Origin: Plantactinospora sp039889035 | Lineage (GTDB): Bacteria; Actinomycetota; Actinomycetes; Mycobacteriales; Micromonosporaceae | Length of the DNA stretch: 64,000 nucleotides | Reading direction: 5' to 3' | Assembly: GCA_039889035.1 (NCBI GenBank) | Contig: JBDQQY010000004.1 | Location: 124,001-188,000 of the forward strand | Shown: positions 47,958 through 56,558 of the stretch, piece by piece | Layout of the letters: the number at the start of each line of letters is the position of its first letter | Position numbering within the stretch: position 1 is the first letter of the stretch | The notes under the pieces: generated by a model | Seen by the model: the letters and a program-made list of their open reading frames with translations, nothing else | The model's database searches: none | Told to the model about the DNA's origin: nothing | Translations under genes and position numbers: made by a program

Positions 47958-48968
47958 TCAGCGGTCGCCGAGGCGGCGGGTCACCCCGTCCATGCCGTCG
48001 TCGTCCTGACCTCCGGTGAACTGGGTGGTTTCGTCCGAGCGCCCGCCGAACTGGGTGGTCTCGTCGCTGCCCGGCTGACCGGACCGGGGCGCCGGGGCCG
48101 GCGGCGTGAGCGGGCTGAAGGTGGGCGGCTGCGGCGGCGCGCTCGGCACCGGCGGGCCGGAGATCGGTGACCCCGGCGCCTGCGGCCCGGGCGGCCGTCC
48201 CAGGTTGCCCGGCACGCTCGGCGGGCCGTAGTGCGGTGCGCCGGTCGGGGCGTTGTACGGCGGTGCCGAGGGCGTCTGGTGATGCGGCGCGGCGGGTCCG
48301 TAGTTCGGCGGGACGGCCGGGCCGAAGTTCGGCGGCGCGGACTGCGGGTAGCTCGGGGCGACCGAGGGGCCGTAGTTCGGCGGGTGCGGGGTGCCGGGGA
48401 AACCGGGCGTGCCCGGCCCGCCGGGCGGAGGGAACTGACCCGCTGGAAGCTGTCCGCCGGGCGGCGTCGGGGCGCCGGGCGGGAACTGCCCGCCGGGCGG
48501 CACCTGCCCGGGAGGCGGGTAGGACGGAAAGCCGGGCTGGCCGGCGGCGCCGGGGAAGCCGGCCGGGGCCGGACGGGGCGAGCGCCAGCGCTGCGGTACG
48601 AACACGGTGGCGCCGAGCAGCACGGCGAGCAGGGTGGCGAAGGCCCCGGCCGGCGCGGTGAGCGCGAAGTCGACGCCGAGGACGGAGCGCGGCAGCAAAT
48701 CGCCCATCGACCCGAAGTCGATCATGGACCACACCGCCATCACCAGGAAGAGCAGGCCGGCGACCGCTGTACCGACCGGGGACCACCGGGGCAGCAGCAG
48801 CGCGGCGAGCAGCCCGGCGACGACCGCGATCACGATGACCCCGACGAGCGTGTCCCCGGTCTCGTCCCGGGTGATCCCACCGTTGAGCTTTATCAATCCG
48901 ATCCCGGCCAACACCCAGATGACCGGCACGCTCACCAGCCCGAATACCAGCGATCCAAGGTGTCGCAC
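47958..48968 (-). CDS. membrane protein with Pro-rich tail and acidic TTQF repeats
   Basis: 336 residues. Four membrane helices in the first ~130 ('LVFGLVSVPVIWVLAGIGLI', 'LVGVIVIAVVAGLLAALLLP', 'AVAGLLFLVMAVWSMI', 'GAFATLLAVLLGATVFVP'), then ~170 residues of Pro/Gly/Gln low complexity, then two copies of SDETTQF (301-318). The acid-T-T-Q pattern resembles sites of actinobacterial Ser/Thr kinases. GTG 48968 has GGGGAGG. Partner paralogue upstream at 49077-49739. Confidence 0.8.
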   Translation of the reverse strand: MRHLGSLVFGLVSVPVIWVLAGIGLIKLNGGITRDETGDTLVGVIVIAVVAGLLAALLLPRWSPVGTAVAGLLFLVMAVWSMIDFGSMGDLLPRSVLGVDFALTAPAGAFATLLAVLLGATVFVPQRWRSPRPAPAGFPGAAGQPGFPSYPPPGQVPPGGQFPPGAPTPPGGQLPAGQFPPPGGPGTPGFPGTPHPPNYGPSVAPSYPQSAPPNFGPAVPPNYGPAAPHHQTPSAPPYNAPTGAPHYGPPSVPGNLGRPPGPQAPGSPISGPPVPSAPPQPPTFSPLTPPAPAPRSGQPGSDETTQFGGRSDETTQFTGGQDDDGMDGVTRRLGDR

Positions 48969-49040
48969 TGCAACCTCCCCAACCGGGTGCCTCACGGCAC
49001 CGTACCCGGATCGGGCAACACCGGCCACGGCGTGTCGGTC

Positions 49041-49070
49041 CGGGGCGGGTCGACCGATCGACCCGCCCCG
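49041..49070 (-). terminator. strong hairpin between two related membrane protein genes
   Basis: Perfect 13-bp arms (49041-49053 CGGGGCGGGTCGA and 49058-49070) with a CCGA loop. It begins 7 bp after the stop of the 49077-49739 gene (minus strand) and 72 bp before the next start, so the two membrane genes are probably separate transcripts. Confidence 0.6.
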
Positions 49071-49076
49071 GCACAG

Positions 49077-49739
49077 TCAGCTTGTCGTACTGTCGGCCGC
49101 GTCGTCGCGTTTCGTCGTGGTCCGGGGCGGTGCCGACCACGGCGACCCGGCATCGCGGCGCGGCAGCGGCGGCAGCGGTTCGGTGTCCGGCTCCGGGTAG
49201 CCCAGGGTCGGCGGATTGATGTCCCTGTCCGGCGGGTTGTTCAGCAGGGACCAGTCGGTCGGGGTCGGCTCCTCCACATCGGACGAGGTCGGTGCGGGCG
49301 CGGGGGCGACCGGGCCGGGCCAGCGACGCCAGCGCTGGATGCTGAAGGTGGCCATCAGCAGCAGCACGCCGATCAGGAACGTCGTGCCGTTCTCCAGCAC
49401 CTGCACCAACGGCAGCGGGTCGCCGAACACCTCCCAGTTCGCCGGCACCGCGTCGCGCACGGTGAAGGGGTCGACGAACAGCCCGACGTACGGGGCGACC
49501 AGCAGCAGGCCGGCGGCGAGTGGACCGGCCGGGGAGAGTCGCAGCGTGCCGAGCAGGCCGAGCAGGATGCCCGCGACTCCGAGGTAGACGGCCCCCTGGA
49601 TCAGGTTGGCCGTGTTGAAGGTACCGACTTCCACCCAGCGGGTGACGGTGCGGGCGGACCCGTCCTGACCGAGCGCGATCAAGGCCCAGGTCAGTGGCGC
49701 CGCCACCACTCCGGCGAGGAAGCTCCAGAGATGTCGCAT
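49077..49739 (-). CDS. membrane protein, four helices, acidic tail
   Basis: 220 residues with 'MRHLWSFLAGVVAAPLTWALIALGQ' at the N-terminus, similar in pattern to the start of the gene downstream (VRHLGSLVFGLVSVPVIWVL...), and three more helices followed by a Pro/Thr/Asp-rich cytoplasmic tail. Function unknown. ATG 49739 lies 6 nt after TACGGT (plus-strand 49746-49751), i.e. leaderless. Confidence 0.78.
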   Translation of the reverse strand: MRHLWSFLAGVVAAPLTWALIALGQDGSARTVTRWVEVGTFNTANLIQGAVYLGVAGILLGLLGTLRLSPAGPLAAGLLLVAPYVGLFVDPFTVRDAVPANWEVFGDPLPLVQVLENGTTFLIGVLLLMATFSIQRWRRWPGPVAPAPAPTSSDVEEPTPTDWSLLNNPPDRDINPPTLGYPEPDTEPLPPLPRRDAGSPWSAPPRTTTKRDDAADSTTS

Positions 49740-49896
49740 CCGCGCACCGTACCGTCTCGGACGCCGCCCGGCAGCCTGCACGGGCGCGTCCAGCATTGAT
49801 CTTGCTGACTGTCACGGAGAGGTGACCGGGGTGACCCGGGTAACCGCCGTCACCGGCGGGGGCGGCGGCGCGGCGTGTCGCCGTACCGTTGCCGGC

Positions 49897-50436
49897 ATGA
49901 CCGAGCAGCTCTCGCCACCGCCGGCCGGCAAGCCGACCTCGTACTCGCGGGTCACGCTGAGCCGGATCATGACGGCGGTCGACGTCAACCTCTACGGCAC
50001 CGTGCACGGCGGTGTGCTGATGAAGTTCGTCGACGACGTGGCCGGGGCGTCGGCGGCAAGGCACTCCGGCGGTACGGCGGTGACCGCCGCGATCGACGAG
50101 ATCGTCTTCGCCGAGCCGGTCCGGGTCGGTGACCTGGTGCACGCGCACGCGCAGGTCAACTGGACCGGGCAGACCTCGATGGAGGTCGGTGTCCGGGTGG
50201 TCGCCGAGCGCTGGGACAGCGCCGAGGACGCCCCGATCGTGGTGGCCACCGCCTATCTGGTCTTCGTCGGGGTGGACGTGGCCGGCAACCCCCGGCCGGT
50301 CCGCCCGGTGCTGCCGGAGACCCCGGAAGACGAGCGCCGGTTCCGCGAGGCGGAGATCCGCCGGGCGCACCGGCTGGCCAAGCGCAAGGCGATCCAGGCG
50401 CACCGGGGCGCCGCCGACTCCTCCGTCGCCGGCTGA
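49897..50436 (+). CDS. hotdog-fold acyl-CoA thioesterase
   Basis: 179 residues with an acyl-CoA hydrolase domain: 'RIMTAVDVNLYGTVHGGVLMKFVDDVAGASAARHSGGTAVTAAIDEIVFAEPVRVGDLVHAHAQV'. The Asn-x-x-G-x-V-H-G-G and Asp pattern is typical of YciA/BACH-type thioesterases. A basic C-terminal helix follows. ATG 49897 is 7 nt after TACCGT (49884-49889): leaderless. It precedes acetoacetyl-CoA synthetase by 171 bp, and both act on CoA esters. Confidence 0.9.
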   Translation: MTEQLSPPPAGKPTSYSRVTLSRIMTAVDVNLYGTVHGGVLMKFVDDVAGASAARHSGGTAVTAAIDEIVFAEPVRVGDLVHAHAQVNWTGQTSMEVGVRVVAERWDSAEDAPIVVATAYLVFVGVDVAGNPRPVRPVLPETPEDERRFREAEIRRAHRLAKRKAIQAHRGAADSSVAG

Positions 50437-50607
50437 GCCGCCCGGCACCGACCTCCCCGGGCCGGTCCACATGACCCGGGGGCCGGACATGTGGGCCGGG
50501 CACGCGTACCGGCCCGGCTTCCGGGCGGAGAATTGCGGGCCGGGGTACGGCAGTATGGCGACCGGGTCCGGCACACCGGCGTGCGGGCCGTAGGGAGGAG
50601 CAGGACC

Positions 50608-52614
50608 ATGGTGGGCGAGGTGCTCTGGACGCCGCCACCGGCCGGTGACGACCGGTCCCGGATCGGCGACTACCTGCGCTGGCTGAGCCGGCACCGGGGC
50701 CTCGACTTCGACGACTACGCCGCGCTGTGGCGCTGGTCGGTCACCGACCTCGACGGGTTCTGGCGCTCGATCTGGGACTACTTCGAGGTCCGGGCACACA
50801 CCGAGCCGACCGCGACCCTGGTCGACACCGCCATGCCCGGTACCCGCTGGTTCCCCGGCGCCACCCTCAACTACGCCGAGCACGTACTCCGGATGCCCGG
50901 GATGGTCGACGACGAGCCGGTGGTGATCGCGCACAGTCAGACCCGCGCCCCGGTCACCCTGACCGCCGCCGAGCTGCGCGAGCAGGTACGCCGGGTCCGG
51001 GCCGGACTGGTCCGGCTGGGCGTCGGCCCCGGTGACCGGGTGGCGGCGTACGCCCCGAACATCCCCGAGACCTTCGTGCTGATGCTCGCCACCGCCAGTC
51101 TCGGCGCGGTCTTCTCCTCCTGCGCCCCCGAGTTCGGCACCCGCAGCGTGCTCGACCGCTGGCGGCAGATCGCCCCGGCCGTGCTGGTGGCCGTCGACGG
51201 CTACCGGTACGGCGACAGGCCGGTCGACCGCCGGACCGAGCTGGCGACGATCCGGGCCGAGCTGACGTCGGTCGTACACACGGTGGTGCTGCCCTATCTG
51301 GAGCCGGACGCCGCGCCGCCGGACGGCGCCCTGGGGTGGGCGGAGCTGGCGGCCGGGACCGACGAGCCGCTGGACTTCACGGCGGTGCCCTTCGACCACC
51401 CGCTCTACGTGCTCTATTCGTCGGGCACCACCGGGCTGCCGAAGCCGATCGTGCACGGGCACGGCGGCATCCTGCTCGAACACCTGAAGATGCTGGCGCT
51501 GCACCACGACCTCGGCCCGGGGGACCGGTTCTTCTGGTTCACCACCACCGGCTGGATGATGTGGAACTTCCTCGTCTCCGGCCCGGCGGTGGGCGCCGCG
51601 ATCGTGCTCTTCGACGGCAACCCGGCGGTCCGGGCCGAGCCGGGCCGCCCGGCCGAGCCGGACCTGGGCACGCTGTGGCGGCTGGCCGCCGCCACCGGCA
51701 CGACCTACTTCGGCACCTCGGCGCCGTTCCTGCTGGCCTGCCGCAAGGCCGGGCTGCACCCGGCCGAGCTGGTCGACCTCTCCGCCGTGCGCGGGGTCGG
51801 TTCGACCGGTGCGCCGCTGCCGGCCGAGGGCTTCCGCTGGGTGTACGACTCCGTCGGCGCCGACCTGCGGCTCGACTCGATCTCCGGCGGCACCGACGTC
51901 TGTACCGGTTTCGTCGGCGGCGTGCCGCTGCTGCCGGTCGTCGCCGGTGAGATCACCTGCCGCTGCCTGGGTGCCCGGGTGGAGGCGCGCTCGGCCGACG
52001 GCGACCCGGTGGTCGACCAGCTCGGCGAGCTGGTGATCACCGCGCCGATGCCGAGCATGCCGGTCGGGTTCTGGAACGACCCGGACGGCCGCCGCTACCG
52101 GGAGGCGTACTTCGACGTCTATCCCGGGGTGTGGCGGCACGGGGACTGGATCACCGTCACCGAGCGGGGCAGTTGTGTGATCACCGGCCGCTCCGACGCC
52201 ACCCTCAACCGTGGCGGGGTACGCCTCGGCACCGCCGAGTTCTATTCGGTGGTGGAGGGGCTGCCCGAGGTGACCGACTCGCTCGTGGTGCACCTGGAGG
52301 ACGACGAGGGCGGCGCGGGCGAACTGCTGCTCTTCGTCGTACTCGCGCCGGGGCTGGAACTGGGTCCGGAGCTGACCGCGCGGATCAACCGGGAGCTGCG
52401 TACCGGGCTGTCGCCCCGGCACGTGCCGGACGAGGTCCACCAGGTGGGGGCGGTACCCAGGACGCTGTCGGCGAAGAAACTGGAGGTGCCGGTGAAGAAG
52501 ATCCTCACCGGCGCGCCGGTGGACTCGGCCGCCGCCACCGGCGCGCTGGCCAACCCGGAGTCGCTGCTCGCCTTCGAGCGCTTCGCGCGGCAGCGGACCG
52601 CCGAGCGGAGGTAG
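50608..52614 (+). CDS. acetoacetyl-CoA synthetase
   Basis: 668 residues. ANL-superfamily ligase, AMP-binding loop 'YSSGTTGLPKPI', 'GWMMWNFLVSG', 'SGGTDVCTGFVGG', 'GRSDATLNRGGVRLGTAEFY' and the catalytic Lys near the C-terminus ('RTLSAKKLEVPVKKIL'). The N-terminal part ('YLRWLSRHRGLDFDDYAALWRWSVTDLDGFWRSIWDYFEVR') is characteristic of AACS rather than acetyl-CoA synthetase. It activates acetoacetate to acetoacetyl-CoA. GGGAGGAG precedes ATG 50608. Confidence 0.93.
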   Translation: MVGEVLWTPPPAGDDRSRIGDYLRWLSRHRGLDFDDYAALWRWSVTDLDGFWRSIWDYFEVRAHTEPTATLVDTAMPGTRWFPGATLNYAEHVLRMPGMVDDEPVVIAHSQTRAPVTLTAAELREQVRRVRAGLVRLGVGPGDRVAAYAPNIPETFVLMLATASLGAVFSSCAPEFGTRSVLDRWRQIAPAVLVAVDGYRYGDRPVDRRTELATIRAELTSVVHTVVLPYLEPDAAPPDGALGWAELAAGTDEPLDFTAVPFDHPLYVLYSSGTTGLPKPIVHGHGGILLEHLKMLALHHDLGPGDRFFWFTTTGWMMWNFLVSGPAVGAAIVLFDGNPAVRAEPGRPAEPDLGTLWRLAAATGTTYFGTSAPFLLACRKAGLHPAELVDLSAVRGVGSTGAPLPAEGFRWVYDSVGADLRLDSISGGTDVCTGFVGGVPLLPVVAGEITCRCLGARVEARSADGDPVVDQLGELVITAPMPSMPVGFWNDPDGRRYREAYFDVYPGVWRHGDWITVTERGSCVITGRSDATLNRGGVRLGTAEFYSVVEGLPEVTDSLVVHLEDDEGGAGELLLFVVLAPGLELGPELTARINRELRTGLSPRHVPDEVHQVGAVPRTLSAKKLEVPVKKILTGAPVDSAAATGALANPESLLAFERFARQRTAERR

Positions 52615-52636
52615 TGGGCCTCCGGTGTGACGTCGG

Positions 52637-53344
52637 TTACGTCAGCCGAACCGTTACCTTCTCCGCCGCCACCCGGTCGGCCAACCGGGCCGGGTCGAGG
52701 TTGCCGCAGAGCACCGTGCTGGCCCCGGCGGCCAGCGGGGCGAGCAGCCAGTCCACCGGGTCCGGGTGGCGGGCCGCGTCGACCAGCACCCGGTCGCCGG
52801 CCCCGATGCCCAGCTCCGTGCCGCGCTGGGCGGCCAGGTCGGCCAGTACCGGGTCCTGCGGGCCGGCGGCCGGGTACGGCGTGAAGTGGTCGCCGTGCCC
52901 GCGTACCTCGACCACGTAGTCGGCCCAGCCGGGCGGCAGCTCCCGTACCGGTGCGGCGAGCGGGGCGAGCGCGAGGGCGTACCGGTCACCGGCCGACCAG
53001 GCCGTCGCCACGTCGAACCGGTCGACCGAGGCGAAGAGCACCTCGACCGGCTGCGGGGCCGACTCGCCGGGCCGGGCACCGGAGACGGCCGACCCGGTCG
53101 ACCAGCAGCCGAGCAGCACGGCGGCGGTCTGCCAGTGCGGCGGCAGCAGCACCCCGACGGGATCGCCCGGGGCCAGCCCGGCCGAGTCGACCAGCAGGTT
53201 CGCGGTCTTGGCCACCCAGTTGGCCAGGGTCGCCCCGGAGAGTTCGGTGCGGTCCCCGGTCGCGTCGTCGTACCAGGTCAGCAGCGGTCGGGTCGGGTCG
53301 GCGGCGATCGCGGCGGCGAACAGCCCGGAGATGTTCTCGGTCAT
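52637..53344 (-). CDS. TIGR03089 family protein (partial ANL-like)
   Basis: 235 residues: 'MTENISGLFAAAIAADPTRPLLTWYDDATGDRTELSGATLANWVAKTANLLVDSAGLAPGDPVGVLLPPHWQTAAVLLGCWSTG' resembles the N-terminal half of an AMP-binding enzyme but the protein stops before the ATP-binding and acyl-adenylate motifs, so it is unlikely to be catalytic alone. Actinobacterial TIGR03089 members lie near wall glycan genes. ATG 53344 is 8 nt after TATCGT (plus-strand 53353-53358). Confidence 0.85.
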   Translation of the reverse strand: MTENISGLFAAAIAADPTRPLLTWYDDATGDRTELSGATLANWVAKTANLLVDSAGLAPGDPVGVLLPPHWQTAAVLLGCWSTGSAVSGARPGESAPQPVEVLFASVDRFDVATAWSAGDRYALALAPLAAPVRELPPGWADYVVEVRGHGDHFTPYPAAGPQDPVLADLAAQRGTELGIGAGDRVLVDAARHPDPVDWLLAPLAAGASTVLCGNLDPARLADRVAAEKVTVRLT

Positions 53345-53586
53345 CGCCCGTGACGATACCGACCCGGCCCGGCCGGCGACGGTGATCTCCGCCCCGGTCG
53401 GTGATGATCTCCGAGCCGGCGGTCGCGGCGGCGTCGGCACCCATCGTGACGCCTTCGTCGCGTACCTGTCTGAGTCACCGGAAAGACAGTTGCCCGACGG
53501 GTCGCAGTCGACGCGTCCGGGGCGGCGCGGCGTAGGCTTGGAGCCAGTGTTGTTCCCTACATCACACTCAGCCGAGGAGTTGCCCA

Positions 53587-54732
53587 GTGACCGCCGGTCG
53601 CCCGCCCCGCGTGCTCATTGACGCCACCAGCGTCCCCGCCGACCGGGGCGGCGTTGGCAGATACGTCGACGGCCTGCTCGGCGCCCTGGGCAAGGTGATC
53701 GGGCCGGGCCTTGAGCTGGCCGTGGTCGGGCTGCGCACCGACGTCGAGCGATACTCGCGGATGCTGCCGGCGGCCGAGGTCGTCCCGGCACCGGCGGCGG
53801 TGGCGCACCGGCCGGCCCGGCTGGCCTGGGAGCAGACCGGGCTTCCGATGCTGGCCCAGCAGGTCGGCGCGCAGGTGCTGCACTCGCCGTTCTACACCTG
53901 TCCGCTCCGGGCCGGCTGTCCGGTGACGGTCACCGTGCACGACGCGACCTTCTTCACCGAGCCGGAGCACTACGACAAGTCGCGCCGGACCTTCTTCCGC
54001 AGCGCGATCAAGACCTCGCTGCGCCGGGCCGACCGGGTGATCGTGCCGAGCAAGGCGACCCGGGACGAGCTGATCCGGCTGCTGGACGCCGACCCGACCC
54101 GGATCGACGTGGCCTACCACGGGGTGGACCAGGCGGCGTTCCACGCGCCGAGCGACGAGGAGAAGGCTCGGGTACGCGCCCGGCTCGGCCTCGGCGGGCA
54201 CAGTTACGTGGCGTTCCTCGGCTCCAAGGAGCCGCGCAAGAACGTGCCGAACCTGATCCGGGGATGGGTGCTGGCGGTCAAGGACCGGCCGGAGCCGCCG
54301 GCCCTGGTAATCGCCGGTGGTCAGGGGCACGACGACGACATCGACCAGGCCGTCGCCGACGTACCGGCGCACCTGCGGCTGCTCCGCCCCGGCTACCTGC
54401 GCTACGCCGACCTGCCGGGCTTCCTCGGCGGTGCGCTGGTCGCCGCCTATCCGTCGTACGGCGAGGGTTTCGGGCTGCCGATCCTGGAGGCGATGGCCTG
54501 CGCCGCTCCGGTGCTCACCACACCGCGGCTGTCGCTGCCGGAGGTCGGCGGTGACGCGGTGGCGTACACCAGCGAGGATCCGCAGCAGATCGCGACCGAT
54601 CTCGGTGCGCTGCTGGACGACGAGGCGCGGCGGCTCTCGCTGGCCAAGGCGGGCTTCGACCGGGCCAAGGAGTTCACCTGGGAGTCCAGCGCCGAGGTGC
54701 ACCTCGCGGCGTGGGGCCGGGCCCGGGCGTGA
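53587..54732 (+). CDS. glycosyltransferase family 4
   Basis: A 381-residue GT-B retaining glycosyltransferase. N-terminal 'VLIDATSVPADRGGVGRYVDGLL', C-terminal donor loop 'FLGSKEPRKNVPNLIRGW' and the E-x7-E box 'YPSYGEGFGLPILEAMACAAPVL'. Probably transfers a mannosyl or related residue to lipid or wall glycan, by association with the mannose-1-P guanylyltransferase 76 bp downstream. SD GAGGAG. A TAGGCT box at 53533-53538 may be its -10. Confidence 0.9.
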   Translation: MTAGRPPRVLIDATSVPADRGGVGRYVDGLLGALGKVIGPGLELAVVGLRTDVERYSRMLPAAEVVPAPAAVAHRPARLAWEQTGLPMLAQQVGAQVLHSPFYTCPLRAGCPVTVTVHDATFFTEPEHYDKSRRTFFRSAIKTSLRRADRVIVPSKATRDELIRLLDADPTRIDVAYHGVDQAAFHAPSDEEKARVRARLGLGGHSYVAFLGSKEPRKNVPNLIRGWVLAVKDRPEPPALVIAGGQGHDDDIDQAVADVPAHLRLLRPGYLRYADLPGFLGGALVAAYPSYGEGFGLPILEAMACAAPVLTTPRLSLPEVGGDAVAYTSEDPQQIATDLGALLDDEARRLSLAKAGFDRAKEFTWESSAEVHLAAWGRARA

Positions 54733-54808
54733 GGGGTCCCGGGCGGAATTCGGGTGTTATCAGACGGTGTGTGCGTGCCGCCCCTGACGTCTCGGGCATG
54801 ATGTGGCG

Positions 54809-55915
54809 ATGTTCTACGCCGTGATTCCGGCCGGCGGCAGTGGCACCCGTCTGTGGCCACTCTCGCGCGCCGGCCGCCCCAAATTCCTCCTCCCGCTGAC
54901 CGGCTCCGACGAGTCGCTGCTCCAGGCGACCGTACGCCGGGTGCGCCCACTGTCCGCCCCGGAGAGCACGTACGTGGTCACCGGTGCCGCCCACGCGGTC
55001 GCGGTGGCCCGGCAACTGCCCGACGTACCGGAGGAGAACGTCCTGGTCGAACCCTCCCGCCGGGACTCCTGCGCGGCGATCGGGCTGGCGGCGGCGATCA
55101 TCGCCCGGCAGGATCCGGACGCGGTGATGGGCGCCTTCTCCGCCGACCACGTGGTCGGCGACCAGACCCGCTTCCTGGAGGTGCTCGGCGCGGCGATCTC
55201 GACCGCGCGGGACGGGCTGATGGTCGCCGTCGGCATCACCCCGACCCACCCGGAGACCGGCTACGGCTATCTGGAGTCGGGCGAGCAGATCGGTGACGGC
55301 CCGGCCCGGCAGGTCGTCCGGTTCAAGGAGAAGCCGGAGTACGACCTCGCGGTCAAGTACGTCGAGTCCGGCCGCTTCTACTGGAACGCCTCGATGTTCG
55401 TCTGGCGGGTCGATGTCTTCCTCGGCGAGCTGGCCCGGCAGCAGCCGGAGCTGTACGCCGGGCTGACCGAGATCGCCGCGGCCTGGGGCACCCCGGACCA
55501 GGCGGCCGTGCTGGACCGGGTCTGGCCGGAACTGACCAAGATCTCGGTGGACTTCGCCGTGATGGAGGGGGCGGCGGAGCGCGGCCTGGTCGCCACCGTG
55601 CCGGCCGACTTCCGCTGGAACGACGTCGGCGACTTCCACACCCTGGGCGAGGCGCTGACCGGCGACGACGCGAGCAACGTGGTGCTCCGGGAGGGACCCG
55701 ACGGCACGCCCCCGGCCGGCCGGGTCGTGCTCCGGGACACCGAGCGGACGGTCGTGGTGACCCAGTCCGACCGGCTGGTGGTGACCCTCGGGGTCCAGGA
55801 CACCGTGGTGGTCGACATGCCGGACGCGCTCTTCGTCTGTGACCGGTCCCGGGCCCAGGAGGTCAAGGAGATCGTCGCCGCGCTGGAGGCGGAGGAGGCG
55901 CACCCCTACCTCTAG
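54809..55915 (+). CDS. manC: mannose-1-phosphate guanylyltransferase
   Basis: A 368-residue nucleotidyltransferase making GDP-mannose. N-terminal signature 'VIPAGGSGTRLWPLSRAGRPKFLLPL', 'FSADHVV', 'GYGYLESGE', 'RFKEKP' and 'WNASMFVWR' are all present; a short left-handed beta-helix tail follows without a phosphomannose isomerase domain. The mycobacterial counterpart is Rv3264c (annotated manB). ATG 54809 is used (a GTG at 54803 is in frame); CATGAT (54797-54802) 6 nt upstream is a weak -10. Confidence 0.93.
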   Translation: MFYAVIPAGGSGTRLWPLSRAGRPKFLLPLTGSDESLLQATVRRVRPLSAPESTYVVTGAAHAVAVARQLPDVPEENVLVEPSRRDSCAAIGLAAAIIARQDPDAVMGAFSADHVVGDQTRFLEVLGAAISTARDGLMVAVGITPTHPETGYGYLESGEQIGDGPARQVVRFKEKPEYDLAVKYVESGRFYWNASMFVWRVDVFLGELARQQPELYAGLTEIAAAWGTPDQAAVLDRVWPELTKISVDFAVMEGAAERGLVATVPADFRWNDVGDFHTLGEALTGDDASNVVLREGPDGTPPAGRVVLRDTERTVVVTQSDRLVVTLGVQDTVVVDMPDALFVCDRSRAQEVKEIVAALEAEEAHPYL

Positions 55916-55918
55916 CGC

Positions 55919-56521
55919 TCACCGGGTCCCGGTGACGGTGACCTCGGAGACGTCAGGTGCGGGGCGCGGGCGGTTCCGCGCGTAGACCGCGAGCGCCGGT
56001 GCCACCAGTTGGGCGGTGGCGCCGGCCAGCGGCTCGGGAAGGGTGTCCGGCGGAAACCAGCCGAGTTCCACCGACTCGGCGCTGACCCGCTCCACCGCGC
56101 CGGCCGGGGCGACCGCGGCGAAGCGTACGTCGTAGTGCAGCGAGCCGCCCTGGCAGGAAACCTGGTGGATGTCCAGGTCGATCGGGGTGGGGTCGAGCCA
56201 CAGCCCGGTGATCCCGGACTCCTCGGTCGCCTCCCGCAGCGCTGCCCCGGCCAGGGTACGGTCGCCGGGCTCGCAGTGCCCGCCGAGCTGCACCCAGCGG
56301 CGGAACCGGCCGTGCAGGCAGAGCAGTACCCGGCTGCCGGTGGCGTCCAGCACCAGGGCGCTGGCGGTGACGTGGCCGGCCCGGTGTGCCCGGGTCAGCG
56401 CCGCCGGACCGCCCTCGTCGAGCAGTCGCAGCGTCCGGTCCAGGGCGTCCGCCGCCTCGGCGGTGCGCGGCTGCCAGGCGGTGAGCAGGGCCAACGTGTC
56501 GGCGTACAGGGCATCGGGCAC
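55919..56521 (-). CDS. Nudix hydrolase
   Basis: 200 residues. Nudix box 'GGHCEPGDRTLAGAALREATEESG' follows the consensus. 'ALVLDATGSRVLLCLHGRFRRWVQLGGHCEPGD' places it among the MutT-like subgroup that processes small nucleotides or unknown phosphates. GTG 56521 has TAGGGT (plus-strand 56528-56533) 6 nt upstream. Convergent with manC, 3 bp apart. Confidence 0.9.
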   Translation of the reverse strand: MPDALYADTLALLTAWQPRTAEAADALDRTLRLLDEGGPAALTRAHRAGHVTASALVLDATGSRVLLCLHGRFRRWVQLGGHCEPGDRTLAGAALREATEESGITGLWLDPTPIDLDIHQVSCQGGSLHYDVRFAAVAPAGAVERVSAESVELGWFPPDTLPEPLAGATAQLVAPALAVYARNRPRPAPDVSEVTVTGTR

Positions 56522-56527
56522 AGCGCC

Positions 56528-56551
56528 ACCCTAGTGCGCGGCTCGTAGCAT
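56528..56551. promoter_or_regulatory. divergent leaderless -10 boxes (Nudix / 352-aa protein)
   Basis: Minus-strand TAGGGT (56533-56528) is 6 nt before the Nudix GTG 56521; plus-strand TAGCAT (56546-56551) is 7 nt before ATG 56559. Twelve bases lie between the boxes, so the -35 region of each overlaps the other's promoter. Confidence 0.55.
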
Positions 56552-56558
56552 CATCGGT

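Noticed and set aside
47947..52440. A 1497-codon minus-strand frame opposite thioesterase and acetoacetyl-CoA synthetase.
   Set aside because: It runs antisense across several supported genes; composition typical of GC-driven shadow frames.
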